Source: Pseudomonas fluorescens
GTDB taxonomy: Bacteria; Pseudomonadota; Gammaproteobacteria; Pseudomonadales; Pseudomonadaceae
Assembly: GCF_902497855.1 (NCBI RefSeq)
Contig: NZ_CABVHU010000002.1
Location: 310,001 to 374,000 of the forward strand
DNA length: 64,000 nt
Reading direction: 5' to 3'
Within the stretch, counting starts at the first letter, position 1. Each line of letters begins with the position of its first letter. The translations under genes and the position numbers were made by a program. Positions 17,502 through 25,251 of the stretch are shown here, one piece after another. The notes beneath the pieces were generated by a model that did no database searches, was not told the origin of the DNA, and worked only from the letters and a program-made list of their open reading frames with translations.

Positions 17502-18137
17502 TTACATGCGAAATCTCTTCGCACTTATCTTGCGGCGCTGGCTGTCAATGAGCGCTCTTTTGGTGTCGAATACATTTTTATCCAGTTTCAGGTAAGTGCC
17601 TTGCTGGATAATCCTGGCGGGATGCTCTTCCCAATCAAAGAATAGGAAGTTGCTTTTTTTTGTATGAGATATCAATTCAAGGTTAAAAACGGCAATGGTC
17701 AGGAAACCCTTGGAGTCGTAGCGGGCAGGTATGACCCGGAAGTGCTCGCCCATTAGACTTTCTTGATCCAGTGAGAGCTGCGCCGGCTTGTTCGGTTTCA
17801 ATGCCTCAAGCAGGTCAATCATGGCGTTCCCCTGGCGGGCGTCCGGCATGGCTTGAGCGCTCTGGACCAGGAAATCCGCGACACTTCTCGATATGTCATA
17901 TCGCGTTCGGGTGAAAATGGCATCTTGAAAGACAGACCAGCCGAGGAAATTCAATGTGGATACATATTCATCCAGCCACTTCGCCGAGTCGACAGTACGG
18001 CTAATGACCCTGTCGGCGGACCGGGTGGCGAGTTCTGTGCTGTGGGTCAAGTCATCATAATCCTGCAGTGCCAATTCCTCGACGCACGATATCAAGTTGG
18101 GTCCAGTCAATGTGCCGATTGGTTTTTCATTTCTCAT
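17502..18137 (-). CDS. Unrecognised protein A of a three-member family flanking the cob genes
   Basis: A 211-residue protein I cannot name. I start at MRNEKPIG, where AAGGAA stands five bases upstream. It shares with the proteins at 22968-23825 and 23945-24565 the motif W-x3-[YF]-x3-[LMF]-x3-G-[WC]-[ST]-[VF] (here KWLDEYVSTLNFLGWSVF). It also shares an LFFD strand near the C-terminus and, with the first of these, a QRR-x4-AKRF tail. No signal peptide or membrane segment is evident, so it is probably cytoplasmic or exported by a leaderless route. The DNA is visibly more AT-rich than the cob genes, suggesting horizontal gain. It could be read through into cobL. Confidence 0.75.
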   Translation of the reverse strand: MRNEKPIGTLTGPNLISCVEELALQDYDDLTHSTELATRSADRVISRTVDSAKWLDEYVSTLNFLGWSVFQDAIFTRTRYDISRSVADFLVQSAQAMPDARQGNAMIDLLEALKPNKPAQLSLDQESLMGEHFRVIPARYDSKGFLTIAVFNLELISHTKKSNFLFFDWEEHPARIIQQGTYLKLDKNVFDTKRALIDSQRRKISAKRFRM

Positions 18138-18417
18138 AGAGGTTCCTTGTATAAGCATACTGAGTAAATTATTTGTTGCTTGAGAAAATACAAGAGAGGG
18201 CGTGAGGATGGAATAAGAGCAGCATGCGAAATTAATTCTTGCTGTTAGGTTTCTCGAAAAAATTGTTTTTCATGCTGAGTTCTGAAGGCGGGTTCCACAC
18301 TGCGAGCGAAACTGTCGACGTTCGGCTGGCGCGTTTCGTCGTCAATCTGCCTGAGCTTTTCATCCGACGGGGCAAAGCAGGCATAATGCCGCCCTTCGTC
18401 CCGATATCGGTCATCCC

Positions 18418-19734
18418 GTGCATTCACGCCAGACAACCACTCCCGTGCGCCCTTCGGCCTGTCCCGGATTGTTGCGTGTCGTTCAGGCATTAGACGGCGG
18501 TATTTGCCGTATCAAGCTTGGAGGCGGCTCCATCCACGCCGATCAGGCCGTCGCGGTCGCTGACGCCGCCGAACGATATGCCGGGGGCGTCATCGAGGCG
18601 ACCAACAGAGCAAATCTGCAAATTCGCGGTATTGGTGAACAGGCACCTGCGTTGATCGACAGTCTGTTGGCTGCGGGATTGGGGCCTGCAACGGTCGCAG
18701 GTGACGACGTACGCAACCTGATGCTCAGCCCCAGCGCCGGGGTAGATCGACACATGCTTATCGACAGTCGGCCTTTGGCCCGGCAAATTCTCGATACCTT
18801 GCAATCCCATGAACGCTTCCATGAGTTATCGGCCAAGTTCTCTGTGCAGCTGGATGGCGGTGAATTACTGGCAATGCTCGAGCATCCTCATGACCTCTGG
18901 CTGAGTGCGGTGCAGAGAAACGGCGAGCTGCTACTGGCATTCGGTCTGGCAGGGTGCCCGACTGACACACCGGCCGCAGCGGTGGCGCTGCGTGACGGAC
19001 ATGCCCTGGTGGTAGCGGTGCTGGAATTGTTTCTTGAACTTGCACGACCGGATCAGAGCCGGATGCGACATCTGTTGTCCGGGATTTCGCTCCATTCGCT
19101 GCTGCAAAGGTTGTCCGAACGTGTGCAGCTACTCACCATTGAGCAATGGCAGCGCCCGGTATCGCCTCCGGGATTGCATATCGGCAGTTATCCGCAGCGC
19201 CAGGAAGGTCTCGTCTATATCGGCGCCGTGCCACCTCTGGGGCGGCTGTCCCCGGCGATGCTCAAGGGGGCGGCTCGCCTGGCCGAGACATTCGGTGATG
19301 CCAGTTTGCGCTTGACCCCTTGGCAAAGCCTGTTGCTGCCCAGCATCCGCCTCGCGGACGCTTCAGTTGTCCGTAAGCAATTGCGGGCCTTGGGGTATCT
19401 GGTCGACGCGGTTGATCCTCTGACCCATTTCCTGGCCTGCACCGGGTCGGCCGGTTGCGGCAAAGGATTGGCGGACACCAAAAGAGATGCTCGGCAACTG
19501 GCGATGCAGCTGCACAGTCAACCCGGACAGGTTCATTTGTCAGGGTGTGCGCGCTCCTGTGCATGCGCGCACACCGCGCCCGTTACATTGCTGGCGGCCG
19601 GTCCTGGTCACTACGACCTCTATTTTCGCGATGCAGCGCAGCCGGGTTTCGGTCGCCTGCATGCACGCAACCTTACTATTGAAGCGGTCGCAGCCTTGCT
19701 TGACGCCCGTTCACGGAGCTCCCTTGATGCTTGA
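18418..19734 (+). CDS. cobG: Precorrin-3B synthase
   Basis: A 438-residue Fe-S protein of the sulfite/nitrite reductase fold that hydroxylates precorrin-3A in the oxygen-dependent cobalamin route. It starts at GTG; the family begins with a similar TPVRPSACPGLLRVVQALDG. The half-domain RANLQIRGIG and the C-terminal cluster ligands CTGSAGCGKG and SGCARSCACAH (four cysteines) are intact. A weak -10-like CATAAT and a CCGATATCGG palindrome (18401-18410) lie just upstream, with no clear SD. No cobalamin riboswitch is visible. The next gene, cobH, overlaps by eight bases. Confidence 0.93.
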   Translation: MHSRQTTTPVRPSACPGLLRVVQALDGGICRIKLGGGSIHADQAVAVADAAERYAGGVIEATNRANLQIRGIGEQAPALIDSLLAAGLGPATVAGDDVRNLMLSPSAGVDRHMLIDSRPLARQILDTLQSHERFHELSAKFSVQLDGGELLAMLEHPHDLWLSAVQRNGELLLAFGLAGCPTDTPAAAVALRDGHALVVAVLELFLELARPDQSRMRHLLSGISLHSLLQRLSERVQLLTIEQWQRPVSPPGLHIGSYPQRQEGLVYIGAVPPLGRLSPAMLKGAARLAETFGDASLRLTPWQSLLLPSIRLADASVVRKQLRALGYLVDAVDPLTHFLACTGSAGCGKGLADTKRDARQLAMQLHSQPGQVHLSGCARSCACAHTAPVTLLAAGPGHYDLYFRDAAQPGFGRLHARNLTIEAVAALLDARSRSSLDA

Positions 19735-20353
19735 TTACATCCGCGACGGTCAGGAGATCTATCGCAACTCCTTCGCAATCATCCGCGACGAGGCCAATCT
19801 CGCGCGAATCCCGGCCGATCTGGAAAAACTCGCGGTACGGGTGATTCACGCCTGTGGCATGGTCGACGCCATCGACGGCTTGCAGTTCTCCGAAGGCGCG
19901 GGCAAGGCCGGGCGCGATGCACTGGCCGCAGGCGCACCGATCCTGTGTGATGCGCGAATGGTCTCCGAAGGCGTGACCCGCGCGCGTTTGCCGGCGAACA
20001 ACCAGGTGATCTGCACCCTGCGCGATGAGGGTGTTCCAGAGCTCGCCCGCGAGCTGGGCAACACCCGCTCCGCCGCCGCACTGGAATTGTGGCGTCCGCA
20101 CCTGGAAGGCAGTGTGGTGGTGATCGGTAATGCGCCGACAGCGTTGTTTTATTTGCTGGAAATGCTCGACGCCGGCGCGCCGAAACCGGCGCTGATCCTT
20201 GGTTTCCCGGTCGGCTTCGTCGGCGCTGCCGAATCCAAGGCAATGCTCGCCTCCGACAGTCGCGGCGTGCCCTTCGTCATCATGCAAGGTCGGCTTGGCG
20301 GTAGCGCCATGGCCGCCGCCGCTGTCAATGCCCTCGCCACGGAGATCGAATGA
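19727..20353 (+). CDS. cobH: Precorrin-8X methylmutase
   Basis: A 208-residue CobH that moves the methyl group from C11 to C12 to give hydrogenobyrinate. It begins [20 protein letters not shown] and contains [11 protein letters not shown] (with the catalytic His), [15 protein letters not shown] and [15 protein letters not shown], all family hallmarks. The ATG lies inside the 3' end of cobG and the stop overlaps the cobI start (ATGA), so cobG-cobH-cobI-cobJ are coupled. Confidence 0.96.
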   Translation: MLDYIRDGQEIYRNSFAIIRDEANLARIPADLEKLAVRVIHACGMVDAIDGLQFSEGAGKAGRDALAAGAPILCDARMVSEGVTRARLPANNQVICTLRDEGVPELARELGNTRSAAALELWRPHLEGSVVVIGNAPTALFYLLEMLDAGAPKPALILGFPVGFVGAAESKAMLASDSRGVPFVIMQGRLGGSAMAAAAVNALATEIE

Positions 20354-21084
20354 TGCAGCAACCTGGACGTTTGATCGGCTTGGGCGTTGGTCCCGGTGAC
20401 CCGGAACTGATTACCATCAAGGCGCTGCGCCTGCTGCGCGAATCGCCGGTGGTGGCTTATTTCGTCGCCAAGGGCAAGAAGGGCAATGCTTTCGGCATCA
20501 TCGAGGCGCATTTGCAGGAGGTGCAAACCTTGCTGCCGCTGGTATACCCGGTGACTACCGAGGCGTTGCCGGCACCGCTGTCATACGAACAAGTGATCAG
20601 CGATTTCTACGACACCGCCAGCGAGCAACTGGCCGAACATCTCAATGCAGGTCGCGACGTGGCGGTGATCTGCGAAGGCGATCCGTTTTTCTACGGCTCG
20701 TACATGTACCTGCACGATCGGCTGGCTGAGCGCTATCAAGCCGAAGTCGTGCCTGGGGTGTGCTCGATGCTAGGTGGTGCATCGGTGCTTGGGGCGCCGC
20801 TGGTGTATCGCAATCAGAGTTTGTCGGTACTCTCCGGCGTGCTACCCCCCGAAGACCTCAAACGTCGCCTGACAGATGCCGATGCGGCGGTGATCATGAA
20901 GCTGGGGCGCAACTTTCCCAAGGTGCGTCAGGTGCTCGAAGAACTCGGTTTGGCGGAGCGCGCACTGTATGTCGAACGCGCGACCATGGCCAATCAGAAG
21001 ATCGTGCCGCTGGATCAGGTCGAGCCGATGTCTTCGCCATACTTCTCGTTGATCATTGTGCCAGGTGAACGGTGGCAAGGTTGA
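20350..21084 (+). CDS. cobI: Precorrin-2 C20-methyltransferase
   Basis: A 244-residue SAM-dependent methyltransferase of the CobI/CbiL branch. The [21 protein letters not shown]-terminus, [21 protein letters not shown] and [20 protein letters not shown] segments are diagnostic. It makes precorrin-3A. A second ATG follows the first immediately (ATGATG); the overlap with cobH favours the first. The stop overlaps the cobJ ATG as TGATG. Confidence 0.96.
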   Translation: MMQQPGRLIGLGVGPGDPELITIKALRLLRESPVVAYFVAKGKKGNAFGIIEAHLQEVQTLLPLVYPVTTEALPAPLSYEQVISDFYDTASEQLAEHLNAGRDVAVICEGDPFFYGSYMYLHDRLAERYQAEVVPGVCSMLGGASVLGAPLVYRNQSLSVLSGVLPPEDLKRRLTDADAAVIMKLGRNFPKVRQVLEELGLAERALYVERATMANQKIVPLDQVEPMSSPYFSLIIVPGERWQG

Positions 21085-22796
21085 TGGCCCGTCCTGCACC
21101 GGCCATTGTCATCTTGGGCAACGGCAGTCTGGCCACGGCACGGCGGATTCAGACGTGCTATCCACAGTCCCGAATTCATGGTCTGGCCGAGCGGGTCGTC
21201 GGCGCGGACCATACCTACCATGAGTTCGGTGTGACGTTGCGTGAACTCTATCAAGGTGACACTCCGATCATCGCCTTGTGCGCGGCCGGCATTGTCATTC
21301 GCACCTTGGCGCCGTTGTTGCTGGAGAAAGGCGCGGAGCCCCCGGTGTTGGCCGTTGCCGAAGACGGTAGCGCTGTCGTGCCTCTGCTCGGCGGGTTGGG
21401 TGGGGTGAATGTCATGGCGCGTGAAATCGGGGCCGCGCTAGGTGTAGCGGCTGCAATAACCACCAGTGGCGAACTGCGTTTCGGTACCTGCCTGCTCAAG
21501 CCGCCCAGCGGTTATGCCTTGGGAGATCTGGAACTGGGCAAGCGCTTCGTCTCGGATTTGCTTGCCGGTGAAACAGTGCGCATCGAGGGTTCGGCACCTT
21601 GGTTGGCCGAAGCGCAACTGCCGGAAGACCAGCAAGCGCGTCTCGCGATCCATGTCGGTCATGCCGAGCGCCTGCCTGATGCCAATGAATTGCTGATCTA
21701 TCCGCGCAACGTGGTGGTAGCCGTGACGACGGCAACACCTGATTTGGCCAACGTTATTCGTACTTCGCTGCATCGGGCGGGCATTGCGCTGCAATCCCTT
21801 GCTTGCCTGTTGGCGGACGAGCGTGACATGACCGACATGGAGTTGCGAGGCGCCGCGTCGGATCTGGCCGTGCCGCTGCGTTTCAGTACTCGAGCCGGCA
21901 GTGTGCTTGAACATGTGAAGAGCGCGGTGTCATCGCTGCTCAACGTGATCGAGATCAACGGTGATATGGCTGTTGCGGTCGCTGCCGAGCCTGTCGATCC
22001 ACTATCGATCGGTCGTCCTCGCGGACGTCTGGCGGTCATCGGTCTAGGGCCGGGTGCTGCCGACCTGATGGTGCCGGCGGTCAAGGCGGAACTGGCCCGC
22101 GCCAACGATATTCTTGGCTACGAAACCTACGTGCGCATGGCAGGCTCGTTCCGTGCCGATCAAATCCTGCACTGCACCGATAACCGTGAAGAAATGCAGC
22201 GTGCGCGTCATGCTTTCGAGCTGGCGGCGCAAGGTCGATGCGTGGTGGTGGTTTCCTCCGGCGATCCCGGTGTGTTTGCCATGGCGGCGGCGGTGCTCGA
22301 GGCGCTGCATGAGTCGCGCGATCCGGCGTGGCATGACGTCGATCTGGAAATCCTGCCAGGCGTTTCGGCTTCGCTCGCGACAGCTGCGCAGGCAGGCGCA
22401 CCTTTGGGGCATGACTTCTGCGTGCTGTCGCTGTCGGACAACCTCAAGCCATGGGCGATCATCGAGAAGCGCCTGGACCTGGCGGCACAAGCCGATCTGG
22501 CGATGGCGTTCTATAACCCGATTTCGCGTTCCAGGCCTTGGCAATTGGGACGAGCGCTGGAGATCGTCGCGCAACACCGCGTACCTGCAACTCCGGTCGT
22601 GCTGGGGCGTGATGTCGGGCGCCCGGGTCAGACGTTGCGAGTCACGACGCTCGGTCAATTGACGCCAGATCAAGTCGACATGCGAACCATGGTGTTGATC
22701 GGTTCATCCACGACTCGTGTGTTTCCCCGGGGGCAAGGATTGTCGTGGGTATACACACCACGCAGTTATGGAGATAAGTTGGTCGATATTAGCTGA
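21084..22796 (+). CDS. cobJ: CbiG-CobJ fusion: precorrin-3B C17-methyltransferase with CbiG domain
   Basis: A 570-residue two-part protein. Residues 1 to about 310 are CbiG-like (ILGNGSLATARRIQTCYP, GIVIRTLAPLLLEKG, LGGLGGVNVMAREIGAALGV, and a C-terminal CobE-like LACLLADERDMTD). From about 316 onward it is CobJ (GRLAVIGLGPGAADLMVP, VVVVSSGDPGVFAMAAAVLE, EILPGVSASLATAAQAGAPL). In the anaerobic route CbiG opens the delta-lactone; its fusion to CobJ is common in pseudomonads. I start at the ATG overlapping the cobI stop; a GTG four codons earlier is possible. It ends the plus-strand cob arm. Confidence 0.94.
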   Translation: MARPAPAIVILGNGSLATARRIQTCYPQSRIHGLAERVVGADHTYHEFGVTLRELYQGDTPIIALCAAGIVIRTLAPLLLEKGAEPPVLAVAEDGSAVVPLLGGLGGVNVMAREIGAALGVAAAITTSGELRFGTCLLKPPSGYALGDLELGKRFVSDLLAGETVRIEGSAPWLAEAQLPEDQQARLAIHVGHAERLPDANELLIYPRNVVVAVTTATPDLANVIRTSLHRAGIALQSLACLLADERDMTDMELRGAASDLAVPLRFSTRAGSVLEHVKSAVSSLLNVIEINGDMAVAVAAEPVDPLSIGRPRGRLAVIGLGPGAADLMVPAVKAELARANDILGYETYVRMAGSFRADQILHCTDNREEMQRARHAFELAAQGRCVVVVSSGDPGVFAMAAAVLEALHESRDPAWHDVDLEILPGVSASLATAAQAGAPLGHDFCVLSLSDNLKPWAIIEKRLDLAAQADLAMAFYNPISRSRPWQLGRALEIVAQHRVPATPVVLGRDVGRPGQTLRVTTLGQLTPDQVDMRTMVLIGSSTTRVFPRGQGLSWVYTPRSYGDKLVDIS

Positions 22797-22940
22797 ATTG
22801 TTTAGATGTTTATGGGGTGTCAGATCTTTTGAGGTCTGATTCCGGCAGTTTCCGCTCTGGTATAGACGCCGGTGCGGATTTACATATGTCGACATTTATT
22901 GAGTTTGTTGTTCGTTATGGGTTGAGTTAGATTCGTTTGT

Positions 22941-22953
22941 GCCCCTGAGGGGC
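22941..22953 (+). other. Short GC hairpin in the leader of protein B
   Basis: GCCCC-TGA-GGGGC forms a five-base-pair hairpin just upstream of the AT-rich leader of the gene starting at 22968. It might end cobJ transcripts or shape the leader, but there is no T-run, so it is only noted. Confidence 0.3.
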
Positions 22954-22967
22954 GTAAATTAATTTAA

Positions 22968-23825
22968 ATGGATGTTTCGCATATGGAAAAGTTTGAAGAG
23001 TCTGTAACGCTCAAAAAGTGCACTGATATGGGGAGGGCGCGTCTTGTCAGGTCCAGGGCGCTGTTAGCTGAAACTTCTCATGCAAGAAGCTTTATGTCGT
23101 CGGGTACTTCGACTGATGCCGGGCAAGATGTTGCTACCAGCCCTACCAAGGAGTTGGATGCCCTGATACTTGGTAATTCCCTGGTTGGATATGGCGATAA
23201 TATTTCGCTTGAGAATATGACGGTCATCGAAAATCTCATAAAATACTCGAGGCTGGAGGCTGATCGTGAAGCCGGGCACAGCAGCAATCCTGCCGCCTGG
23301 CATCGAGAGTTTCTCAGTTGCATGAGGGATATGGGGTGCTCCGTTCCCATCGAGGCGAGTGTCGAGTACAGCAAGACCTCTGTAGCGGGGACGATGAAAA
23401 ATGTCATGACCGATATTGTCAAGGCTGGTGTAAATGCGGCAAAGGCCGCCATTCCTGGCGCTGCGGTGCTGGGGGCCATCGCGGACTCCACGGTCGCTGC
23501 GTTGGAAAAAGAAACTGAAACAATCAATTTTTTCAATTACGAAGTTACGAAGACCAAAGGTGTGAAGCTAGCCATACTGCCCTGCGACCAGACGAAGAAC
23601 GGTTTGATCGTTGTGTCATTCTCATCGGTTAATCATGATGGAAATAAAATCGATGGCAAAGCCTTGTTTCTTGATCTGAATATTTCAACGCTCGACGTTT
23701 ATCAAGGGTCGAATTTTCTCACCTTTAATCCTTCTGCTTACGCGGAAGTAAAAGAGGATATTGAATACGTCCTCGGATTACAACGGCGCGCAGTGTTGGC
23801 TAAAAGGTTTTCACGGCGTAAGTAA
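22968..23825 (+). CDS. Unrecognised protein B of the family flanking the cob genes
   Basis: A 285-residue protein (280 if the second ATG at 22983 is used; neither has a convincing SD). It carries the shared motif as AWHREFLSCMRDMGCSV, a LEADRE segment before it that aligns with LAADED of protein C, an ALFLDL strand, and the tail LQRRAVLAKRF that matches protein A. Uniquely it has an Ala/Gly/Val-rich stretch (about residues 145-185, containing AAIPGAAVLGAIADSTVAAL) in place of the middle of A and C, which could be an amphipathic or membrane-active helix. AT-rich relative to cobJ. Function unknown. Confidence 0.75.
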   Translation: MDVSHMEKFEESVTLKKCTDMGRARLVRSRALLAETSHARSFMSSGTSTDAGQDVATSPTKELDALILGNSLVGYGDNISLENMTVIENLIKYSRLEADREAGHSSNPAAWHREFLSCMRDMGCSVPIEASVEYSKTSVAGTMKNVMTDIVKAGVNAAKAAIPGAAVLGAIADSTVAALEKETETINFFNYEVTKTKGVKLAILPCDQTKNGLIVVSFSSVNHDGNKIDGKALFLDLNISTLDVYQGSNFLTFNPSAYAEVKEDIEYVLGLQRRAVLAKRFSRRK

Positions 23826-23944
23826 CCATTATGGTCAAGCCGAGGCCAGAGACAGCTTTTCTCTGGTCTCTTTAACGGGTTATGGGTATGGAATATTTAG
23901 TTTGCATCAATGGATGTTGCGTGTTGGCTTTGTCGGAAAAGTTA

Positions 23945-24565
23945 ATGCCTGCCACACGGCAAGATGTGATTGATACGTTGCTTTTTGCGCAACTTGCTGC
24001 CGATGAAGATTTTCCTGAGGATCCAAACGGCCAGGATTGGATCGAAGTATACAAAAACACCTTCTCTGAGTGTGGCTGGACCTTTGATCTGCAAAAAACG
24101 ACTGCCGGGGAATTTTCATCTACTGGACAAAAGGCATTTTCACTGCGGGATGTCTTCGCGGCGGTCTCTGAAAACAATCTGACTGCCAATCAGGTGGCTA
24201 TTATTTCAGCGGCGCTGGATACGGTTGCCGAGTTGCCAGATGAGTCAGAAGTGAAGCAAGCCTTTCGCAAGCACGCAGTGCTGAGTGTGGAAGGGCATAA
24301 GCGGATCAGGGTTAGGGTCGCAGTGGTCGATGGGAGTGGCTCCTTGAGTATGGCTTCAGTCTTTTTCGATACCCGTGGATCCGTCGGCAGGCTTTTCTCT
24401 GAGCGCGAATTTGCTTTTGACGAAATGAGTGGCGCCATGAATGCAAATTTTTACACCGCTCGCTTCAGTGTCCGCGCTTACAACGAGTACAGGAAGGACA
24501 CAGTGCAATGGTTAGGTACACGGAGACAGGCTGGACGACCTGAGGTCGCCCGCCTGAGTATTTAG
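23945..24565 (+). CDS. Unrecognised protein C of the family flanking the cob genes
   Basis: A 206-residue protein starting MPATRQDVIDTLLFAQLAAD; GGAAAAG lies four bases upstream, so I reject the earlier in-frame ATG at 23882. It shows the shared motif as DWIEVYKNTFSECGWTF, then a helical middle (ISAALDTVAELP), a beta-rich end (IRVRVAVVDGSG, SVFFDTRGSVGRLF) and no signal peptide. The pattern of helices followed by strands matches proteins A and B. It is 119 bases after B and convergent with marC. I have a vague memory of similar uncharacterised proteins in other pseudomonads but know of no function. Confidence 0.75.
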   Translation: MPATRQDVIDTLLFAQLAADEDFPEDPNGQDWIEVYKNTFSECGWTFDLQKTTAGEFSSTGQKAFSLRDVFAAVSENNLTANQVAIISAALDTVAELPDESEVKQAFRKHAVLSVEGHKRIRVRVAVVDGSGSLSMASVFFDTRGSVGRLFSEREFAFDEMSGAMNANFYTARFSVRAYNEYRKDTVQWLGTRRQAGRPEVARLSI

Positions 24566-24589
24566 TGGTTTTGGCGGGCGCCGGGTGCA

Positions 24590-25186
24590 TCAGGGGACCA
24601 GATAACCCCTGACACCGGTAAAGATGATCTGCGCCGCCAACGCACACACAAACAACCCCATCAACCGACTGACAATCTGCAGCCCCTGGTCACCCAGAAT
24701 TCGCTCGATCCGGTTCGACAGGTACAGCACCACGCCCACGGTGAAACTGGCCAGGGCAATACTGATAATGGCCATGAGCTTATCGTCCCAGTGCGGCTGG
24801 CTCACCCCCATCACCAGCAGGGCGCCGATGGTGCCGGGGCCGACCGTCAGGGGAATGGTCAGCGGAACGATGGTCACGTCCTGCTGCACGTTGTCGGTCT
24901 GTACCGCCGACTTGCCCTGCGCCATGCCCAATGCCGAGATGAACAGCACGCTGCCGGCGCCGATACGGAAGGCATCCACGGTGATGCCGAAGACATTGAA
25001 AATTACCCTTCCGAACAGGTACAGCAAGACGCTGGACACCAGCGTGGCAGTCGCCACTTTCCAGGCCAGCCGGCGTTGTTCCTTGCGCGAATAACCGCGG
25101 GTCAGGCTGATGAAGCAGGACAATACGAAGAACGGGCTGTAGAGCACCAGCATCTTCAGGTAAACGCTGAACAACACATGGAGCAT
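24590..25186 (-). CDS. MarC family inner-membrane protein
   Basis: A 198-residue polytopic membrane protein with about six hydrophobic segments, including LYSPFFVLSCFISLTRG, VSSVLLYLFGRVIFNVFGI, the conserved VPLTIPLTVGPGTIGALLVM and a final VSRLMGLFVCALAAQIIF. This is the MarC/UPF0056 family, once linked to multiple antibiotic resistance but without a demonstrated function. It is convergent with protein C and 65 bases upstream of the retS stop on the same side; retS is transcribed toward it. Confidence 0.9.
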   Translation of the reverse strand: MLHVLFSVYLKMLVLYSPFFVLSCFISLTRGYSRKEQRRLAWKVATATLVSSVLLYLFGRVIFNVFGITVDAFRIGAGSVLFISALGMAQGKSAVQTDNVQQDVTIVPLTIPLTVGPGTIGALLVMGVSQPHWDDKLMAIISIALASFTVGVVLYLSNRIERILGDQGLQIVSRLMGLFVCALAAQIIFTGVRGYLVP

Positions 25187-25251
25187 GGTGCAAGCTCACT
25201 GGCGAGGGAAGTCGAGGGGGGAGTCTATCAGGCACTATGGAGTCTGTCGGC

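Noticed and set aside
17319..18417. Cobalamin riboswitch upstream of either cob arm
   Set aside because: I looked for the conserved B12-box and GCCACTG core in the gaps around 17319-17501 and 18138-18417 and saw neither. A covariance search would be decisive.
23882..23944. Upstream start for protein C at 23882
   Set aside because: The 21 extra codons have no SD, while the ATG at 23945 has GGAAAAG four bases before it and gives a length like protein A.
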